A DNA stretch of 64,000 nucleotides. Origin: Sulfurovum lithotrophicum (GTDB lineage Bacteria; Campylobacterota; Campylobacteria; Campylobacterales; Sulfurovaceae). Below, in pieces: positions 8,109-16,569 of the stretch (its first letter is position 1; every line of letters begins with the position of its first letter). Below the pieces are notes generated by a model. The model saw nothing but the letters and a program-made list of their open reading frames with translations, had not been told where the DNA came from and did no database searches. The stretch covers positions 1,550,001-1,614,000 of the forward strand of contig NZ_CP011308.1 of NCBI RefSeq assembly GCF_000987835.1, read 5' to 3'. A program made the position numbers and the translations under genes.

Positions 8109-9062
8109 TTAAGACGCTACCATGATGATAAGACCACCACCGTAAGGGTTTGTATAGACACCGTTGACCGTTACTCCTGGTACATAATGCGTATGCAATG
8201 GATAAGCACCTGACTGTTCTACAGGAAGAATAACCTCAGCTGTCGTATCTGGTCTGACAAGCACAGTATCACGGCTGATGAAGCCACTGACGAGCTGGCG
8301 ATTGTTCTTGATGGCATTGACATGGTACCCATGGAAGTGCATAGGGTATTCGATCACCCCTGCATTGATGAAGCGAATTGCGACATCCTCTCCTACATTC
8401 ATCGTAATAAGTGTATCATCATACTTTTTCGTATCAGGGTAGATAAGACCGTTGGCAAAATAGTAGTTTGGTTCATAATTATTAATGTCATAGCTCGTCG
8501 CACCGTTTTTAATGGCATCGTTCAGGCGGCCGTCCATATCGCTCATGACCATGACATATTGCTGGTCATAGGTCGGACCGTTTTCATAAAGTGCTGCAGA
8601 ACCATCTGCAGGATTTACAACTAGTGCACCAAAAAGTCCCATCGCCTTGGCGATGTACCCATTCGCATCATCGGTATACATATAGGTACCGGCAGCAGGT
8701 GCAGTAAAGGTATAGGTTTTTGTTTCGCCCGGTGCAACCGTAGGAGTTGAGCCTAAGACACCCTGTACAACAAAATTGATGTCTCTGTCAAGATTGTTTG
8801 TAAGATTTACTTCAATGGTATCACCTTCAGTCACTACCATTCCAGAACCGACATGTCCCGGACCGGGAGATGCAGGATCATCCAATGACCATGTAAATAC
8901 CGTACTCCCATCGATCATGGTTGTATCTTGACTGTTAGCGCTTATATCGTATGTTCTTGTTGCTGTTGCAGCCTGTACGTTGACCGGAGCCATAATCAAT
9001 CCAGATAGAGCAAAAGCGATTGAACCTCCAGCCCCTTTCCTTAAAAAATCACGTCTGTTCAT
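8109..9062 (-). CDS. Two-domain multicopper oxidase subunit without type 1 site, Tat-exported
   Basis: A 317-residue protein with Tat signal (NRRDFLRKGAGG, cleavage near VQAAT) and two cupredoxin domains. Domain 1 (about 35-150) has lost every copper ligand: INFVVQG and MYTDDANGY stand where HxHG and HxH are expected. Domain 2 has MHFHGYH at 241-247 and LHTHY near 289-293, giving a trinuclear half-site but no Cys for a type 1 centre. It is the first gene of a pair with 7166-8092, whose copper sites are complementary. The promoter region upstream has three 11-bp T/A-rich repeats at 9135-9167. Confidence 0.8.
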   Translation of the reverse strand: MNRRDFLRKGAGGSIAFALSGLIMAPVNVQAATATRTYDISANSQDTTMIDGSTVFTWSLDDPASPGPGHVGSGMVVTEGDTIEVNLTNNLDRDINFVVQGVLGSTPTVAPGETKTYTFTAPAAGTYMYTDDANGYIAKAMGLFGALVVNPADGSAALYENGPTYDQQYVMVMSDMDGRLNDAIKNGATSYDINNYEPNYYFANGLIYPDTKKYDDTLITMNVGEDVAIRFINAGVIEYPMHFHGYHVNAIKNNRQLVSGFISRDTVLVRPDTTAEVILPVEQSGAYPLHTHYVPGVTVNGVYTNPYGGGLIIMVAS

Positions 9063-9315
9063 TTTATCCCTTTATGTGTAGAACTCTGCAAGAAAGCTTG
9101 GAACTCTTTTACAGGTTAAAGTAAGTTTATAGGATAAAAATTAAAAAAAAATTACAGGAAAATTAAAAAATAGTTAAATTTTACTAAATCAATAGATTTA
9201 CTTAACTATATGTAGATTAAGCGCTGCACTATGTGTTAAATATATAATGATTGTAGTAAATGTGTCACCCTCTGATGCAGTGACCTGCTACCCAAAATTT
9301 GAGCCAAAACCAGAG
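9063..9315. other. Intergenic region with 11-bp repeats and a possible IS end
   Basis: On the minus strand, three adjacent 11-mers of form TTTAATTTTNN / TGTAATTTTTT / TTTAATTTTTA lie at 9167-9135, just before a TATAAA (9131-9126), and may be response-regulator sites for the oxidase pair. At 9281-9306 the sequence TGACCTGCTACCCAAAATTT followed by GAGCCA resembles the terminal inverted repeat of IS3-type elements; no transposase is present. It abuts the truncated kinase. Confidence 0.4.
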
Positions 9316-9663
9316 TTAGACTATAATGTAAATACTACTGTATGAAATGATATCATCGGGAAAATCCTTAGACTGTTTACCTATTTGAATATTGGTATTT
9401 TCCAGAACATGCTTATAAGATGGCAAACACCATTTTGCATTTTCCAAAAGCTTTTCTTTTATTTGATCCTGGCTATTGAACGTGTACAGTTTGTTGACAA
9501 TAATTGTTTTGGAGATGGAATCAAAATCCTCGTAGATCTCTTCTTTAAAATGATTTTTATAAAAAAACAATGATATATAAAGCATAATGCCCATTGCAAG
9601 CAATAATGTAGAAAGTATGAAAAAGCTCAGTCTGGTCTGGAGTGAAAGGTTATTGAGCTTCAA
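9316..9663 (-). pseudogene. Truncated sensor histidine kinase (N-terminal part only)
   Basis: Encodes 115 residues: a first membrane helix (LSFFILSTLLLAMGIMLYI) and part of a periplasmic sensor loop, then stops. The second helix, HisKA and ATPase domains of the kinase are absent. It begins at TTG 9663, overlapping the response regulator end by 14 bp, the same arrangement as in the complete pair at 37860-39732. An IS3-like end lies just past its stop, so truncation by a mobile element is likely. The product cannot phosphorylate a regulator. Confidence 0.7.
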
Positions 9664-10300
9664 TGATGTAGCCTCTGGTTTTAATGTTTTTTATCAGGTC
9701 AACCGGAAGTTTCTTACGAATGGCATTGATCCTAACATTGATGGTATTTGATGCTATCTCCTCAGGGTGCACATAGAGTGAATGCAAAAGCTGTTCATGC
9801 GAGATCACTTTGTTTTTATTAATCAAAAGATAGAAAAGGAGATCGTTCTCTTTATGTGTTAGGAATATCTCTTCTTCATTATGAAATATCCGTTTGTTCG
9901 TTGTGTCGAATATCATCGGGCCTACTTCAATGTTTTTGGGTACATTTCTGCGATGAAGTGCCTGTATGCGAGCATAAAGTTCTTTCATGTCAAACGGTTT
10001 TTCCATATAATCGTCTGCACCCAGTTCCAGGCCATCTATCTTGTCATTGATGGTACTGTAGGCACTCATAATTATAATGCCCGTCTCCTGACTCTGCTTT
10101 TTGATCATATCTATAAGGTTCATACCAATATCCTGTCCGTGAATATTACGGTCAAGCAAAGCAATATCGTAGTGATAACTTAACAAGTGTCCCTGTGCTT
10201 CATCGAAGGTATTGACAGCATCAATGATCACTTTATCTTGCAAGAACTCTTTTACGATCTGCGAAAGCTTTTCATCATCTTCCAGATAAAAGACCCGCAT
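9650..10300 (-). CDS. OmpR-family response regulator
   Basis: A 216-residue DNA-binding regulator: receiver domain (acidic pocket EDDE near residue 7, phospho-Asp in LLDRNIHG near 51, KPF switch Lys near 102) and a C-terminal winged helix ending RGYIIEAQ. Closest relative in the window is the regulator at 37860-38513, with which it shares LLDRNI, MSAYSTI and the pattern of its C-terminal half. Its own kinase (9316-9663) is truncated, so it may be orphaned or served by another kinase. A C10 tract lies about 158 bp upstream of the start. Confidence 0.88.
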   Translation of the reverse strand: MRVFYLEDDEKLSQIVKEFLQDKVIIDAVNTFDEAQGHLLSYHYDIALLDRNIHGQDIGMNLIDMIKKQSQETGIIIMSAYSTINDKIDGLELGADDYMEKPFDMKELYARIQALHRRNVPKNIEVGPMIFDTTNKRIFHNEEEIFLTHKENDLLFYLLINKNKVISHEQLLHSLYVHPEEIASNTINVRINAIRKKLPVDLIKNIKTRGYIIEAQ

Positions 10301-10457
10301 CCCTTCTCCTTTAAAATATTTTCATATACCGTATAAACCTAGTATCATCTTTTTAGTATATTACTAATATATAAAAATAATCTTTATACTTTATATTATT
10401 TTATGAACGGTTGTACCCTTTATAGTTTCTATCTTAATAAAGCTTTTTTGTTACCAA

Positions 10458-10467
10458 GGGGGGGGGG
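10458..10467. repeat. Poly-G tract of ten bases
   Basis: Ten consecutive G between the cytochrome c terminator and the response regulator, in the upstream region of the regulator. Runs of this length are the usual substrate for slipped-strand phase variation in Campylobacterota. Here the tract lies outside any coding frame, so a length change could only affect transcription. Confidence 0.85.
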
Positions 10468-10480
10468 AGATCATCTTGTG

Positions 10481-10511
10481 AAAAAGAATGTGGTGCACAA
10501 TATTGCACCAC
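10481..10511 (-). terminator. Rho-independent terminator after cytochrome c
   Basis: On the minus strand an 8-bp perfect stem (GTGGTGCA / TGCACCAC, 10511-10504 with 10497-10490) with a 6-nt loop is followed by ATTCTTTTT. It lies 22 bp past the stop of the cytochrome gene at 10534-11100. Confidence 0.75.
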
Positions 10512-10533
10512 TTGTTAAGTTCAGATAAAGAGA

Positions 10534-11100
10534 CTATTTCCCACCGCATTTACCCGGAGCACATTTCATACCACCCCCAGATTTTGGGGCAGGGGAAGCC
10601 ATACCACCACCGCATTTCATCATGCCTTTACCGGTATTGCACATCATATTCATCGCATTTTCGTCCCACTTTTCATTGAAGTTGTCCACGACCCAGTTCG
10701 CAATCGTATCGAGGTCTTCTGCAGAGAGTGATTTGCCGATGGGAGGCATTACACCGAACCGTTTCAGTGCCATAGGCATACAATGTGCTTTGTCAACGCT
10801 TGGATTGACGATGTAGTCTTTAACGAAAGCAACAATCTGTGCCTTGTCACCCTTAAAATCATATTTCAGTTTTGCAGAAACCTTGGCCATTGGCGGTGCT
10901 TTCATGTTCTTCATCATCTTCTCTTTCATCGACATACGGTCCGCTCTGCTCATCTGCATCATCTTCTGCTTATTCATCATCGGCTTGAGCATATGGCAGG
11001 CTTTACAGTTCGCTTCATAAACGGCATTGCCGTTATTGCCTGCGCTAAGCGTCAGAGTGGAAAAGAGCAGCCCTGCCGTTACGATCAGTGTTTTCTTCAT
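10534..11100 (-). CDS. Periplasmic cytochrome c with Cys-rich tail
   Basis: A 188-residue exported mono-haem protein. The ATG at 11100 is chosen because GGATACACCT precedes it and a clear signal peptide (MKKTLIVTAGLLFSTLTLSAG) follows. The haem motif CKACH is near residue 32, followed by a Met-rich stretch (MNKQKMMQMSRADRMSMKEKMM). A later MPPIG segment could give the axial Met. The C-terminus is Gly/Cys-rich, MKCGGG and MKCAPGKCGGK, a tail shared with other small proteins of this window. It resembles the cytochrome at 37434-37844. Transcribed from its own metal-box promoter; probably an electron acceptor for the nearby oxidases. Confidence 0.85.
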   Translation of the reverse strand: MKKTLIVTAGLLFSTLTLSAGNNGNAVYEANCKACHMLKPMMNKQKMMQMSRADRMSMKEKMMKNMKAPPMAKVSAKLKYDFKGDKAQIVAFVKDYIVNPSVDKAHCMPMALKRFGVMPPIGKSLSAEDLDTIANWVVDNFNEKWDENAMNMMCNTGKGMMKCGGGMASPAPKSGGGMKCAPGKCGGK

Positions 11101-11134
11101 AGGTGTATCCTTTTGTTTTGAATTTGTATAACAA

Positions 11135-11166
11135 AGTATATAGGAAAAGTGTGTACAGATTGTGCA
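11135..11166 (-). promoter_or_regulatory. Metal-box promoter of the cytochrome c gene
   Basis: Minus strand: TGCACA-N5-TACACA (11166-11150), then 9 bp (CTTTTCCTA), then -10 TATACT (11140-11135). It sits 35 bp before the ATG at 11100, in the gap after the CueO-like oxidase gene, so the cytochrome can be expressed separately from it. Confidence 0.75.
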
Positions 11167-11181
11167 CACCTTTCAAATCTA

Positions 11182-12627
11182 TTAACTAACAGTGAACTGC
11201 CCCATCATCCCGTTGTCTTCATGTTCGAGGAAATGGCAGTGGAACATATAGGGATTGTTGCTGTCTGCAGTCACTCCGTCCGCCGGGATCTCTACGATGA
11301 ACTTGAGTGTTTCATTTGCCGGGAGATAGACTACGTCTTTATAGCCTTTTTCGTTCTCAAGTACCTGTGCAGTACTTCCGTTACGTGAAACAACCCTGAA
11401 GTGGGTACCGTGTATGTGGAAATTGTGGTCGACGCCCATGTCGTTGATGACCTCCCACTCTTCGACATCTCCCTGGGAAAGTGCCGCATCGATACGGTTC
11501 ATATCCATCGTTTTGTCATTGATGGTAAAGACACCCATCCCTGCCATACCGAGCCTGAACTGCCTGCTGTTAGTCGGCGTAGCAACCGGATCAAGCGTTG
11601 TCAACTGTGCAGGTAAAGAGGTAACTGCCGTAGCATTTTTGTTGATATTGATCTTGAGGAATGTTTTGCTGTACCTGTATTCCTCAAGTCTCAAGGATGC
11701 ACCTGTATCATCTGTAAAGTCCACAACGATCTCCGCTCGCTCCCCTGGAGAGAGTATGATGCGGTTCATATTCACAGGTTTTTCCAGAAATGCATTATCC
11801 GAAGCGATCTGTCTGAAATTTTTCCCATTACTGAAACCAAGCTCATAGACCGTTGAATTCGAACCGTTAAGCAGGCGGAACCTGATCTCTTTGGCTTCGG
11901 CATCAAAGGTAGGTTCTATGGCACCGTTAGTGATGAATGTATCGCCTATATATCCGTTGCTGAGCTGCATATTGGACGGAGAGTAGTCAAGTTGTGTTTT
12001 GTCAGCTGAAAAGAATCTATCTTGTAGTACCAAAGGAATATCGTCGATACCATAACGCTTTGGAATATCCAGTGCCTGACTTTCACTATCTTCAATAATG
12101 ATCATTCCGGCAAGTCCCTGATAGACATGTGGTGCAGTTTTATGAAGATAGTGAGGATGATACCAGTTGGTGCAGGCATTCTGTTGTACACGGTAGCTGG
12201 CAGACCATCTGGCACCAACTGCAATGGGTTGATGTGCTGTACCGTCCATTTTTCCGGGCACATGCATACCGTGTCCGTGCATAGTCGTTTCAACATCGAG
12301 TTTATTGGTGTAGTTGATGGAAACATCCATACCGTTCTTCAGAAGAAGGGTTGGTCCCAGGTAGGTACCACTGATGGCATATGTTGCCGTCTGTATACCT
12401 TCAAAGAAACTATGCTGTGCATTGACAATATCCAAGTCATAGTGCAGCACACCGTTAACATCCTTACCTTCTAGAAGTTCGGGAATCGGGAGTGTCCCCC
12501 CTACAGGTGTACCGTTGCCAGGGTTATCGTTACCCATACCGCCGCTGTTACCTCCACCGCCGCATCCTGTAAGTACCCATACTGCTGCTGCCGAACTGAT
12601 CGTAATAAACTTTCTTCTTTTCATCAT
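11182..12627 (-). CDS. CueO-like multicopper oxidase, Tat lipoprotein
   Basis: A 481-residue three-domain oxidase, probably a periplasmic cuprous oxidase or laccase. The N-terminus MMKRRKF plus a hydrophobic core ending LTGC is a Tat signal with a lipobox, so the mature protein is likely anchored by Cys22. A Gly/Asn linker follows. Copper motifs: HGHGMH at 117-122, YHPH at 156-159, DHNFHIHGTHF in domain 3 and HCHFLEHEDNGM at 463-474 with the type 1 Cys464. A paralogue with about the same length and motifs is at 40743-42191 but has no lipobox Cys. Driven by the metal-box promoter at 12658-12689. Confidence 0.92.
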   Translation of the reverse strand: MMKRRKFITISSAAAVWVLTGCGGGGNSGGMGNDNPGNGTPVGGTLPIPELLEGKDVNGVLHYDLDIVNAQHSFFEGIQTATYAISGTYLGPTLLLKNGMDVSINYTNKLDVETTMHGHGMHVPGKMDGTAHQPIAVGARWSASYRVQQNACTNWYHPHYLHKTAPHVYQGLAGMIIIEDSESQALDIPKRYGIDDIPLVLQDRFFSADKTQLDYSPSNMQLSNGYIGDTFITNGAIEPTFDAEAKEIRFRLLNGSNSTVYELGFSNGKNFRQIASDNAFLEKPVNMNRIILSPGERAEIVVDFTDDTGASLRLEEYRYSKTFLKININKNATAVTSLPAQLTTLDPVATPTNSRQFRLGMAGMGVFTINDKTMDMNRIDAALSQGDVEEWEVINDMGVDHNFHIHGTHFRVVSRNGSTAQVLENEKGYKDVVYLPANETLKFIVEIPADGVTADSNNPYMFHCHFLEHEDNGMMGQFTVS

Positions 12628-12657
12628 CTTGTTTTATCCTTATATTATGATAGGGAA

Positions 12658-12689
12658 ATCATAATTATCTTGTGTGCATGAAATGTGCA
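12658..12689 (-). promoter_or_regulatory. Metal-box promoter of the CueO-like oxidase
   Basis: Minus strand: TGCACA-N5-TGCACA (12689-12673), 9 bp (CAAGATAAT), -10 TATGAT (12663-12658). It is back to back with the rightward promoter at 12697-12728; the two pairs of half-sites are 7 bp apart. Confidence 0.72.
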
Positions 12690-12696
12690 GACAATA

Positions 12697-12728
12697 TGCA
12701 CACTGCATACACACTGTTCTCTTATAAT
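12697..12728 (+). promoter_or_regulatory. Metal-box promoter toward the repeat peptide
   Basis: Plus strand: TGCACA-N5-TACACA (12697-12713), 9 bp (CTGTTCTCT), -10 TATAAT (12723-12728). The first gene downstream in this direction is the small periplasmic protein at 13046-13381. Confidence 0.72.
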
Positions 12729-12894
12729 GCGGATGTACAGAGAGTGAAACCTCTGGAGGGCGTCTCTAACAATAGACGATACCCACAATGGGTTTAACAG
12801 ATGTGAAATTGTGCAAGAGATTCTCAAGTCCTGGCCGTAGTCAAGACGAAGTGAATATCTTGTGCAAGATCGCATTTGTAAATCCCACCCTTCG

Positions 12895-12994
12895 GGCATC
12901 ACCAGCTTTCGCCCATACTGCGTTACTCTTTTTTGACTTGGCTTCAGCCAGGCCTTCAAAAGAGTGCCTTGTCTGAACAAAAGCTGGAGATGTT
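12895..12994. repeat. Long imperfect palindromic element
   Basis: The arms GGCATCACCAGCTTTCGCCC (12895-12914) and, inverted, ACATCTCCAGCTTTTGTTC (12993-12975) pair well. Within them an ACTCTTTT / AAAAGAGT pair and a small GGCTTCAGCC hairpin continue the fold. It could be an intergenic repeat, a small non-autonomous element or a structured leader for the gene at 13046. Copy number elsewhere is unknown. Confidence 0.5.
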
Positions 12995-13045
12995 GTGGAT
13001 ACCGTCTATTGTCAGAGTCGCCCTAAAACACTTAAAGGATACGAC

Positions 13046-13381
13046 ATGAAAAAAGTAGTTGTAGCAAGCATTCTTGCACTCGGATTAGGATTTGGTTTTG
13101 CTCAGGCAGAAAATAAAGCAGCGGTAGAGTTGGAACATGCGAACAAAACAGCCACAGGACCTGACAGTTTTACAGGCGATATGTCTAAAATGAAAGCTGC
13201 CGGAAAATGTAATGCCGAACAGAGCGGTAAAATGAAAACCAAGTCAACAAAGCCGGCAATAAAGCCGACCAAAGCGGAACTTGAGCTTGAGCATGCAAAC
13301 AAATTGGCTACAGAACCAGGCAGTTCAGAAGGCAATATGAAAAATATGAAAGCTATGGGTAAATGCAATACCGGTAAATAA
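13046..13381 (+). CDS. Small periplasmic protein with two internal repeats
   Basis: A 111-residue exported protein of no family I recognise. Start at ATG 13046 follows AAAGGATACGAC; the signal peptide is MKKVVVASILALGLGFGFAQAE. The mature part is two copies of about 35 residues: VELEHANKTATGPDSFTGD with MKAAGKCN, and LELEHANKLATEPGSSEGN with MKAMGKCN, joined by a Lys/Pro linker. Each repeat carries one Cys in a GKCN context, plus a conserved His, suggesting metal binding. It lies behind a metal-box promoter and before a strong terminator, so it is probably a monocistronic, metal-induced peptide. Confidence 0.75.
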   Translation: MKKVVVASILALGLGFGFAQAENKAAVELEHANKTATGPDSFTGDMSKMKAAGKCNAEQSGKMKTKSTKPAIKPTKAELELEHANKLATEPGSSEGNMKNMKAMGKCNTGK

Positions 13382-13463
13382 TAAAACTAAACAATAGTCA
13401 CGGTTTTTAGAATCTTCCGTGGCCATTTTATATTACGCCACCCACTAAATACCCTCCTTGTTA

Positions 13464-13494
13464 GGCAGTCCGATAGTATCGGACTGCCGTTTTT
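13464..13494 (+). terminator. Strong rho-independent terminator
   Basis: A perfect 12-bp stem GGCAGTCCGATA / TATCGGACTGCC (13464-13475 and 13477-13488) followed by GTTTTT. It ends the transcript of the repeat peptide and separates it from the ATPase promoter at 13558-13589. Confidence 0.9.
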
Positions 13495-13557
13495 CCCAAT
13501 CCATTACCATATGGGCACCTCCAATAACCCTAAATGCTCATAACATCTCTTTCACCA

Positions 13558-13589
13558 TACACAGTCCATGCACATTATCGCACTATAAT
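13558..13589 (+). promoter_or_regulatory. Metal-box promoter of the Cu(I) ATPase
   Basis: Plus strand: TACACA-N5-TGCACA (13558-13574), 9 bp (TTATCGCAC), -10 TATAAT (13584-13589), 31 bp before the ATG at 13621. No CueR-type palindrome is present, so control differs from the E. coli copA system. Confidence 0.75.
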
Positions 13590-13620
13590 CGTTATAAGAA
13601 TGAACCTGAAAGGATCCATC

Positions 13621-15996
13621 ATGAAAACAAATATAAAAGATCCCGTTTGCGGAATGGAAGTCACTAGCGATTCCAAATTCCATATAAACTATGAAGGAAC
13701 AACCTACTATTTCTGTTCCGAGAGCTGTCAGCATAAATTCGATGCTGACCCTCAGAGCTATATACATACAGAGGAAGAAGCCGAATGTGCCACCTGCCGA
13801 CCTCTTTTTACAGAAGAGCATCCTCATGAACATCAACGGCATGATCATGGCACTATGGAAAACAAAGAGAATGATCCTCATGCCGTCTATACCTGTCCTA
13901 TGCACCCCGAGATCCGGCAGGAGGGTCCGGGGAACTGCCCTATTTGCGGTATGGCACTTGAACCTGTAATAGTACAAGCTGAGGAAGCGGAGAATGAAGA
14001 GCTGATCGATATGACACGCCGGTTCAAGGTGAGTACAACGCTGGCACTCCCTGTGTTCATCCTGGCAATGGTGGCTGACCTTGCTCCTGACCTGATACCC
14101 TCCTGGCTCTCTATGCGCATGGTGCAGTGGATCGAGTTTGCACTGGCAACACCTGTGGTACTTTGGGGCGGATGGCCTTTCTTTGTCAGGGGATATCAGT
14201 CGGTCAAAACCTGGAATCTGAATATGTTCACCTTGATAGCCCTGGGTGTGGGTGCGGCATGGCTCTACAGTATGGTCGCACTTCTTTTCCCCCATGTCTT
14301 TCCGCCCAAAATGCAGTTTGAAGGCGAACTGGTACATGTCTATTTCGAAGCGGCAGCGGTCATTGTGGCACTGGTACTTCTGGGGCAGGTGCTTGAATTG
14401 CGTGCCCGTTCACAGACCAACACTGCCATACAGGCACTTCTCGGACTCGCACCCAATACAGCACGTATCGTCAGAGAGGACGGCAGCGAAGAGGATATCG
14501 CACTTGAAGCGGTCAAAGTGGGAGACATTCTGCGTATCCGTCCGGGTGACAAAATACCGGTGGACGGTGTCGTGATTGAGGGGGAAAGCAATATCGATGA
14601 ATCGATGGTCACGGGAGAGCCTGTTGCCGTACCCAAAAAATCGGGAGATGCAGTCATAGGTGCCACGGTCAATGCGACCGGTTCCCTGCTGATAGAAGCA
14701 CAGAAGGTCGGAGCCGATACCCTGCTCTCACAGATAGTGAACATGGTAGCTCAGGCACAGCGCTCACGTGCACCTATTCAGAAACTTGCAGATGTCGTCT
14801 CGAGCTACTTTGTACCTATCGTAGTGATCGTAGCGATACTCGCTTTCATCGGATGGTACTTCTGGGGACCGGAACCCCGTCTGGCCTATGCTGTCGTCTC
14901 TGCGGTAGCAGTGCTTATCATCGCCTGCCCCTGTGCCCTTGGTCTGGCAACGCCGGTCTCCATTATGGTCGGTACGGGGAAAGGTGCTTCTATGGGTGTG
15001 CTCATCAAAAATGCGGAAGCACTGGAGATACTTGAAAAGGTAGATACACTGGTGGTTGACAAGACTGGTACACTCACAGAGGGTGCACCCAAACTGGTCA
15101 CTGTCGAAGTACTTGAAGGTATTGATGAAGAAACACTACTAAGGGCCGTTGCCACACTGGAGAGATCGAGTGAACATCCCTTGGCTGAAGCGATCGTTGA
15201 GGGTACCGAAGCCAGAGGCTTGAAACTTGGCAAAACAGACAACTTCAATTCCGTCACCGGAGAAGGTGTAACGGGTGAAGTGGATGGCCTGAAGGTTGCT
15301 ATAGGCAATGACAAACTCTTTGAAAGTCTCGGCATCGATGCGGAAAAACTTCCTGCTTTGTCGGAGCAGTACCGGGAAGAAGGACAGACCGTAATGCTCA
15401 TAGCGCTTGACAACAAAGCCACCGGTATCATAGGTGTCATGGACCCGATCAAAGAGAGTACGGCTGAAGCGATCGAGGCACTTCATGAAGAGGGTATCGA
15501 AATCGTCATGCTCACCGGAGACAATGAAACCACGGCAAAAGCAGTCGCTGCCAGGCTGCATATAGACAGAGTACAGGCAGAAGTCTCTCCGGAAGATAAG
15601 TCGAAGGTCGTACAGGCCCTGCAGAAAGAAGGCAGGCATGTAGCAATGGCCGGCGATGGTGTCAATGATGCCCCTGCCCTGGCACAAGCGCATGTGGGTA
15701 TTGCCATGGGAACAGGTACGGATGTGGCAATGGAGAGTGCAGGAGTGACACTTGTCAAAGGAGATCTGACCGGTATCGTCAGAGCTATCAGACTCAGCCG
15801 TTCTACAATGAAGAATATACGGCAGAACCTTTTCTTTGCCTTTATCTATAATTCTCTGGGCGTACCGGTAGCAGCAGGTGTACTCTACCCGTTCTTTGGA
15901 ATTTTACTTTCACCGGTGATTGCGGCAGCAGCCATGAGTTTTTCTTCTGTTTCAGTCATCAGCAATTCGCTCAGGCTGAAAAACATAAAATTATAG
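13621..15996 (+). CDS. copA: Cu(I)-exporting P1B-type ATPase with YHS and metal-binding N-terminus
   Basis: A 791-residue inner-membrane pump exporting Cu(I) to the periplasm. ATG 13621 is preferred (AAAGGA just before it, YHS domain directly after). Order: YHS domain (DPVCGM at 7-12, FCSESC at 31-36), His-rich linker ([10 protein letters not shown] near 67-76), a heavy-metal-binding domain (YTCPMHPEI and CPICGM, 90-111), membrane helices, actuator domain (TGE), CPC at 436-438, phosphorylation site DKTGT at 480, [16 protein letters not shown], and a last helix with [15 protein letters not shown] as in Cu(I) pumps. No HMA domains. Confidence 0.95.
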   Translation: MKTNIKDPVCGMEVTSDSKFHINYEGTTYYFCSESCQHKFDADPQSYIHTEEEAECATCRPLFTEEHPHEHQRHDHGTMENKENDPHAVYTCPMHPEIRQEGPGNCPICGMALEPVIVQAEEAENEELIDMTRRFKVSTTLALPVFILAMVADLAPDLIPSWLSMRMVQWIEFALATPVVLWGGWPFFVRGYQSVKTWNLNMFTLIALGVGAAWLYSMVALLFPHVFPPKMQFEGELVHVYFEAAAVIVALVLLGQVLELRARSQTNTAIQALLGLAPNTARIVREDGSEEDIALEAVKVGDILRIRPGDKIPVDGVVIEGESNIDESMVTGEPVAVPKKSGDAVIGATVNATGSLLIEAQKVGADTLLSQIVNMVAQAQRSRAPIQKLADVVSSYFVPIVVIVAILAFIGWYFWGPEPRLAYAVVSAVAVLIIACPCALGLATPVSIMVGTGKGASMGVLIKNAEALEILEKVDTLVVDKTGTLTEGAPKLVTVEVLEGIDEETLLRAVATLERSSEHPLAEAIVEGTEARGLKLGKTDNFNSVTGEGVTGEVDGLKVAIGNDKLFESLGIDAEKLPALSEQYREEGQTVMLIALDNKATGIIGVMDPIKESTAEAIEALHEEGIEIVMLTGDNETTAKAVAARLHIDRVQAEVSPEDKSKVVQALQKEGRHVAMAGDGVNDAPALAQAHVGIAMGTGTDVAMESAGVTLVKGDLTGIVRAIRLSRSTMKNIRQNLFFAFIYNSLGVPVAAGVLYPFFGILLSPVIAAAAMSFSSVSVISNSLRLKNIKL

Positions 15997-16050
15997 AAAA
16001 TGCAGCGTGGTATGTAAAGATACCAGGCTTATATATAGTTTTTTTATATT

Positions 16051-16422
16051 TTATGATTTGGTATTATCAAACTGATATACTACCCCTTCTTCATACTCTT
16101 TGACAAGTTTTCTAAAACATTCAGCTATCTCTTTCATGGTTTCTATATTGGGCTCTATGTAGATTTTGTTCTTACTTTTCGTCATAGTGATGATCTTTGC
16201 ATCTTTAAGTTCTTTAAGATGGCGTGAAATGGTAGGCAAGGCAAAGTCAAACTGGTCGGCAATACTTGTGACACAGGTTGCCTGCGCGATGATGTCATCT
16301 TCCGGTTTCTTGTCATCTATGGAGCAGGCATAACCACCGGTAAAGATATTTTTAAATATTTTAAATCGTGTTTCATTTCCCAATGCTTTGAAAATTTTGA
16401 TCTTATCTTCTATATTCAGCAT
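16051..16422 (-). CDS. ArsR-family repressor (copy 1)
   Basis: A 123-residue winged-helix repressor of the ArsR family. The recognition helix region reads FALPTISRHLKELKDA. Possible metalloid ligands are the Cys in GGYACSID and in QATCVTSIAD, different from the CVC motif of the regulator at 22890-23231. It is convergent with the Cu(I) ATPase gene and divergent from the MerT-rhodanese gene; the palindrome at 16534-16551 is a likely operator for the operon. A close paralogue is at 18974-19348. Arsenic or antimony sensing is inferred from the arsM gene it borders. Confidence 0.85.
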   Translation of the reverse strand: MLNIEDKIKIFKALGNETRFKIFKNIFTGGYACSIDDKKPEDDIIAQATCVTSIADQFDFALPTISRHLKELKDAKIITMTKSKNKIYIEPNIETMKEIAECFRKLVKEYEEGVVYQFDNTKS

Positions 16423-16472
16423 AGTACAGCCCTCTTAAAGTAATTTAATAAGATTATAGCAAAATAAATCTA

Positions 16473-16551
16473 TTTAGCAATTTAGACAATTAACTTTATA
16501 TTAAGCCAATACTCTATACAATCCTTAAACCTATTTAGCATATTAGCTAAA
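16473..16551 (+). promoter_or_regulatory. Operator candidates for the ArsR copy 1 / MerT-rhodanese intergenic region
   Basis: TTTAGC-N6-GCTAAA at 16534-16551 is a perfect inverted repeat 18 bp before the ATG of the MerT-rhodanese gene. A second TATTTAGCAATTTAG segment at 16471-16485 repeats its left half and lies close to the ArsR start. Both are placed as expected for an ArsR dimer controlling divergent genes. Confidence 0.55.
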
Positions 16552-16569
16552 TTACTATGGAGCTTATAA

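Larger units (their letters stand above)
12628..13045. other. 418-bp divergent control region with hairpin element
   Basis: Contains two divergent metal-box promoters (12658-12689 for the oxidase, 12697-12728 for the small protein at 13046) and, further right, the palindromic element at 12895-12994. The roughly 320 bp from the rightward -10 box to the start codon would be an unusually long leader. No gene of its own is supported. Confidence 0.6.

Noticed and set aside
9281-9306. Complete insertion sequence
   Set aside because: Only one terminal repeat-like sequence is present, with no transposase and no second end.
12645-12980. Minus-strand 111-codon frame in the divergent control region
   Set aside because: It runs through two promoters and the palindromic element; composition is not protein-like.
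13500-13620. CueR-type operator before the Cu(I) ATPase
   Set aside because: No MerR-type palindrome with a 19-bp spacer is present; the TRCACR box explains the promoter.
13552-14337. Minus-strand 261-codon frame opposite the Cu(I) ATPase
   Set aside because: Antisense shadow of a strongly conserved gene; no family features and His/Cys content follows from the opposite strand.
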